Positions 63,156-64,000 of a stretch of 64,000 nt of DNA are shown here, one piece after another (the stretch's first letter is position 1; each line of letters starts with the position of its first letter). The notes beneath the pieces were generated by a model. It did no database searches. It was not told the DNA's origin and saw nothing but the letters and a program-made list of their open reading frames with translations. The translations under genes were made by a program, and so were the position numbers. The DNA comes from Montifringilla adamsi (lineage: Eukaryota; Chordata; Aves; Passeriformes; Passeridae): assembly GCA_017590115.1 (NCBI GenBank), contig JAGGNK010009114.1:17567937-17631936 (forward strand). The letters are read 5' to 3'.

Positions 63156-63205
63156 CTCTTGATGTTGTACTTCCAGTAGGACTTCTTTTGGCAGACAGTG
63201 GACGG
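63156..63205 (-). CDS. CLASP2: CLASP2 exon (window exon 1), Ser/Arg linker
   Basis: This 50-nt exon is the most upstream one in the window. It encodes RPLSAKRSPTGSTTSR, with one base completing a preceding codon and one base starting the next. The acceptor is TTCCAG and the donor GTGAGA. The Ser/Thr/Arg-rich sequence is the low-complexity, basic linker that follows TOG2 in CLASP2 and contributes to lattice binding. KRSP is a proline-directed phosphorylation candidate. No stop or start codon lies inside, and the exon before it lies beyond position 64000. Confidence 0.93.
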
Positions 63206-64000
63206 CTGGAAGTTAATACAAACACTTATTAAAACACAACTAATATTTCAGTCATCAAGAGCAGTACAATTCTGTTCCCTCAGTACACAATTAAGTTAAT
63301 AGGAAATTATTGATATGCAGGAATAAACAAAGCTTATTTTTTAAGAATACAGCATAACCATTATATTATTTATAACAGTATTAAAAAATAAATTAGTATT
63401 CACATTACTTGTGCAAAAAGAGATTTTTAAGAACACTTTTTGTAGTTTAAAAAAGTTACACCAGTAAATTATGGATATTTTTCATATAGGTCTTACACTT
63501 AAATCACGCACATTTGGAGTCTAAGTTGACTGTATATCTGAGAGTAGATAAAATACATACATTCAACATAAGAGTTACATATTGACTCTGCAGTTACAAC
63601 TCAAGTTTGTAATTTCTTTTCTTTTATCTGGAAAGAGACAGACTTACACCTCTAGGATTAATGCTAAAGGCAGAACTTCAATCTAAGAACTGTTTTAAGC
63701 ATCTGACAGGAATAACTAACAGTATCTGCTGAGCACAAATAGCTTCTGAGAAAATTATTTATGGAGTCAAGACAATGATTATATTTTAAAGCCAGTACAA
63801 GGTTTTGTTGTTCATACAGTGTTAGGTAAAAACAAACAATTAATTAAATAAATAAACAAACAGATCTATTTTGGAGTAACCAAGTGTAGAGTTCAAATAA
63901 TGACCACAGGAGACAAAGCAATGTGATGGCTCTCTTCAGCTTAATGGAGCTGTCTGTCAGCAGTTGTTTAAATGGAGAGGTAGTGACACAGAAAGCCTTA
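63206..64000 (-). other. CLASP2 intron (partial)
   Basis: Intron upstream of the first window exon in transcript sense, cut by the window edge. AT-rich; nothing recognised. Confidence 0.85.

Larger units (their letters stand above)
884..63205 (-). other. CLASP2: CLASP2 gene, internal part (22 exons)
   Basis: The span holds 22 minus-strand exons, all with AG acceptors and GT donors, joining into one open frame of about 876 codons. CLASPs bind microtubule lattice and plus ends through TOG domains and EB proteins. They promote rescue and act at the cell cortex, Golgi and kinetochore. CLASP2 rather than CLASP1 is chosen from diagnostic stretches such as KITREDNLGVWEEHFK, NCSHGGLSPS and VPIDHSDLVADLL, where CLASP1 as I recall it differs. 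Order in transcript: Ser/Arg linker with two SxIP motifs, central TOG domain, Ser/Pro linker, start of the C-terminal CLIP-interacting domain. Both gene ends, including the promoter and polyadenylation site, lie outside the window. Confidence 0.97.

Noticed and set aside
884..63205. Identification as CLASP1
   Set aside because: Diagnostic stretches (ITRED-LGVWEEHFK, DSFPFDQQF, NCSHGGLSPS, SGSATSV after RTRRQS) fit CLASP2 and not CLASP1.
1..64000. CRISPR array, operon, phage, toxin-antitoxin or other prokaryotic system
   Set aside because: The window is intron-rich vertebrate DNA with no such arrays or gene clusters; no evidence for a novel defence or mobile system was found.

Overview
This window is vertebrate nuclear DNA that lies almost entirely inside one gene. 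The minus strand carries 22 exons whose joined translation matches CLASP2 (cytoplasmic linker-associated protein 2), a microtubule plus-end tracking and stabilising protein. The paralogue CLASP1 fits less well. Every exon is bounded by AG/GT splice sites and every phase joins. Together they form 2,629 nt of coding sequence, about 876 codons, with no frame break. The host looks like a bird or another amniote with a compact genome: introns are 0.25-12 kb, there are no recognisable Alu, L1 or other dense interspersed repeats, and the protein is very close to amniote CLASP2. The bird assignment is an inference.

Transcription runs from high to low coordinates. Positions 44.5-63.2 kb encode the Ser/Arg-rich linker with two SxIP-type EB1-binding motifs (SKIP in the exon at 49839-50006, SRIP in the exon at 44585-44692). 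Positions 14.5-37.1 kb encode the end of that linker and the central TOG array. Positions 3.5-13.3 kb encode a low-complexity Ser/Pro linker and acidic region. Positions 0.9-2.8 kb encode the start of the C-terminal CLIP-interacting TOG-like domain. The first exons of the gene (TOG1, TOG2) lie beyond 64000 and the last exons lie below position 1.

The most informative content is alternative splicing. Besides the main exons there are three microexons of 24, 27 and 24 nt (60165, 51438, 34528), a 63-nt exon at 40980-41042 and a 117-nt exon at 8158-8274. All are in frame and removable without a shift. There is also a NAGNAG tandem acceptor at 2805/2808. Two microexons share the same acceptor context, TGCCTA(C/A)AG, typical of SRRM4-dependent neural microexons. 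The 117-nt exon sits behind a 59-nt, nearly pure polypyrimidine tract typical of PTB control.

Alongside the 63-nt exon lies a 350-bp island with 22 CpGs in an otherwise CpG-poor intron, followed by an 18-bp palindrome and a 10-bp-stem inverted repeat. The rest is intron with a few short simple repeats. I see no second gene, tRNA, rRNA, CRISPR array, intact mobile element or operon-like system.
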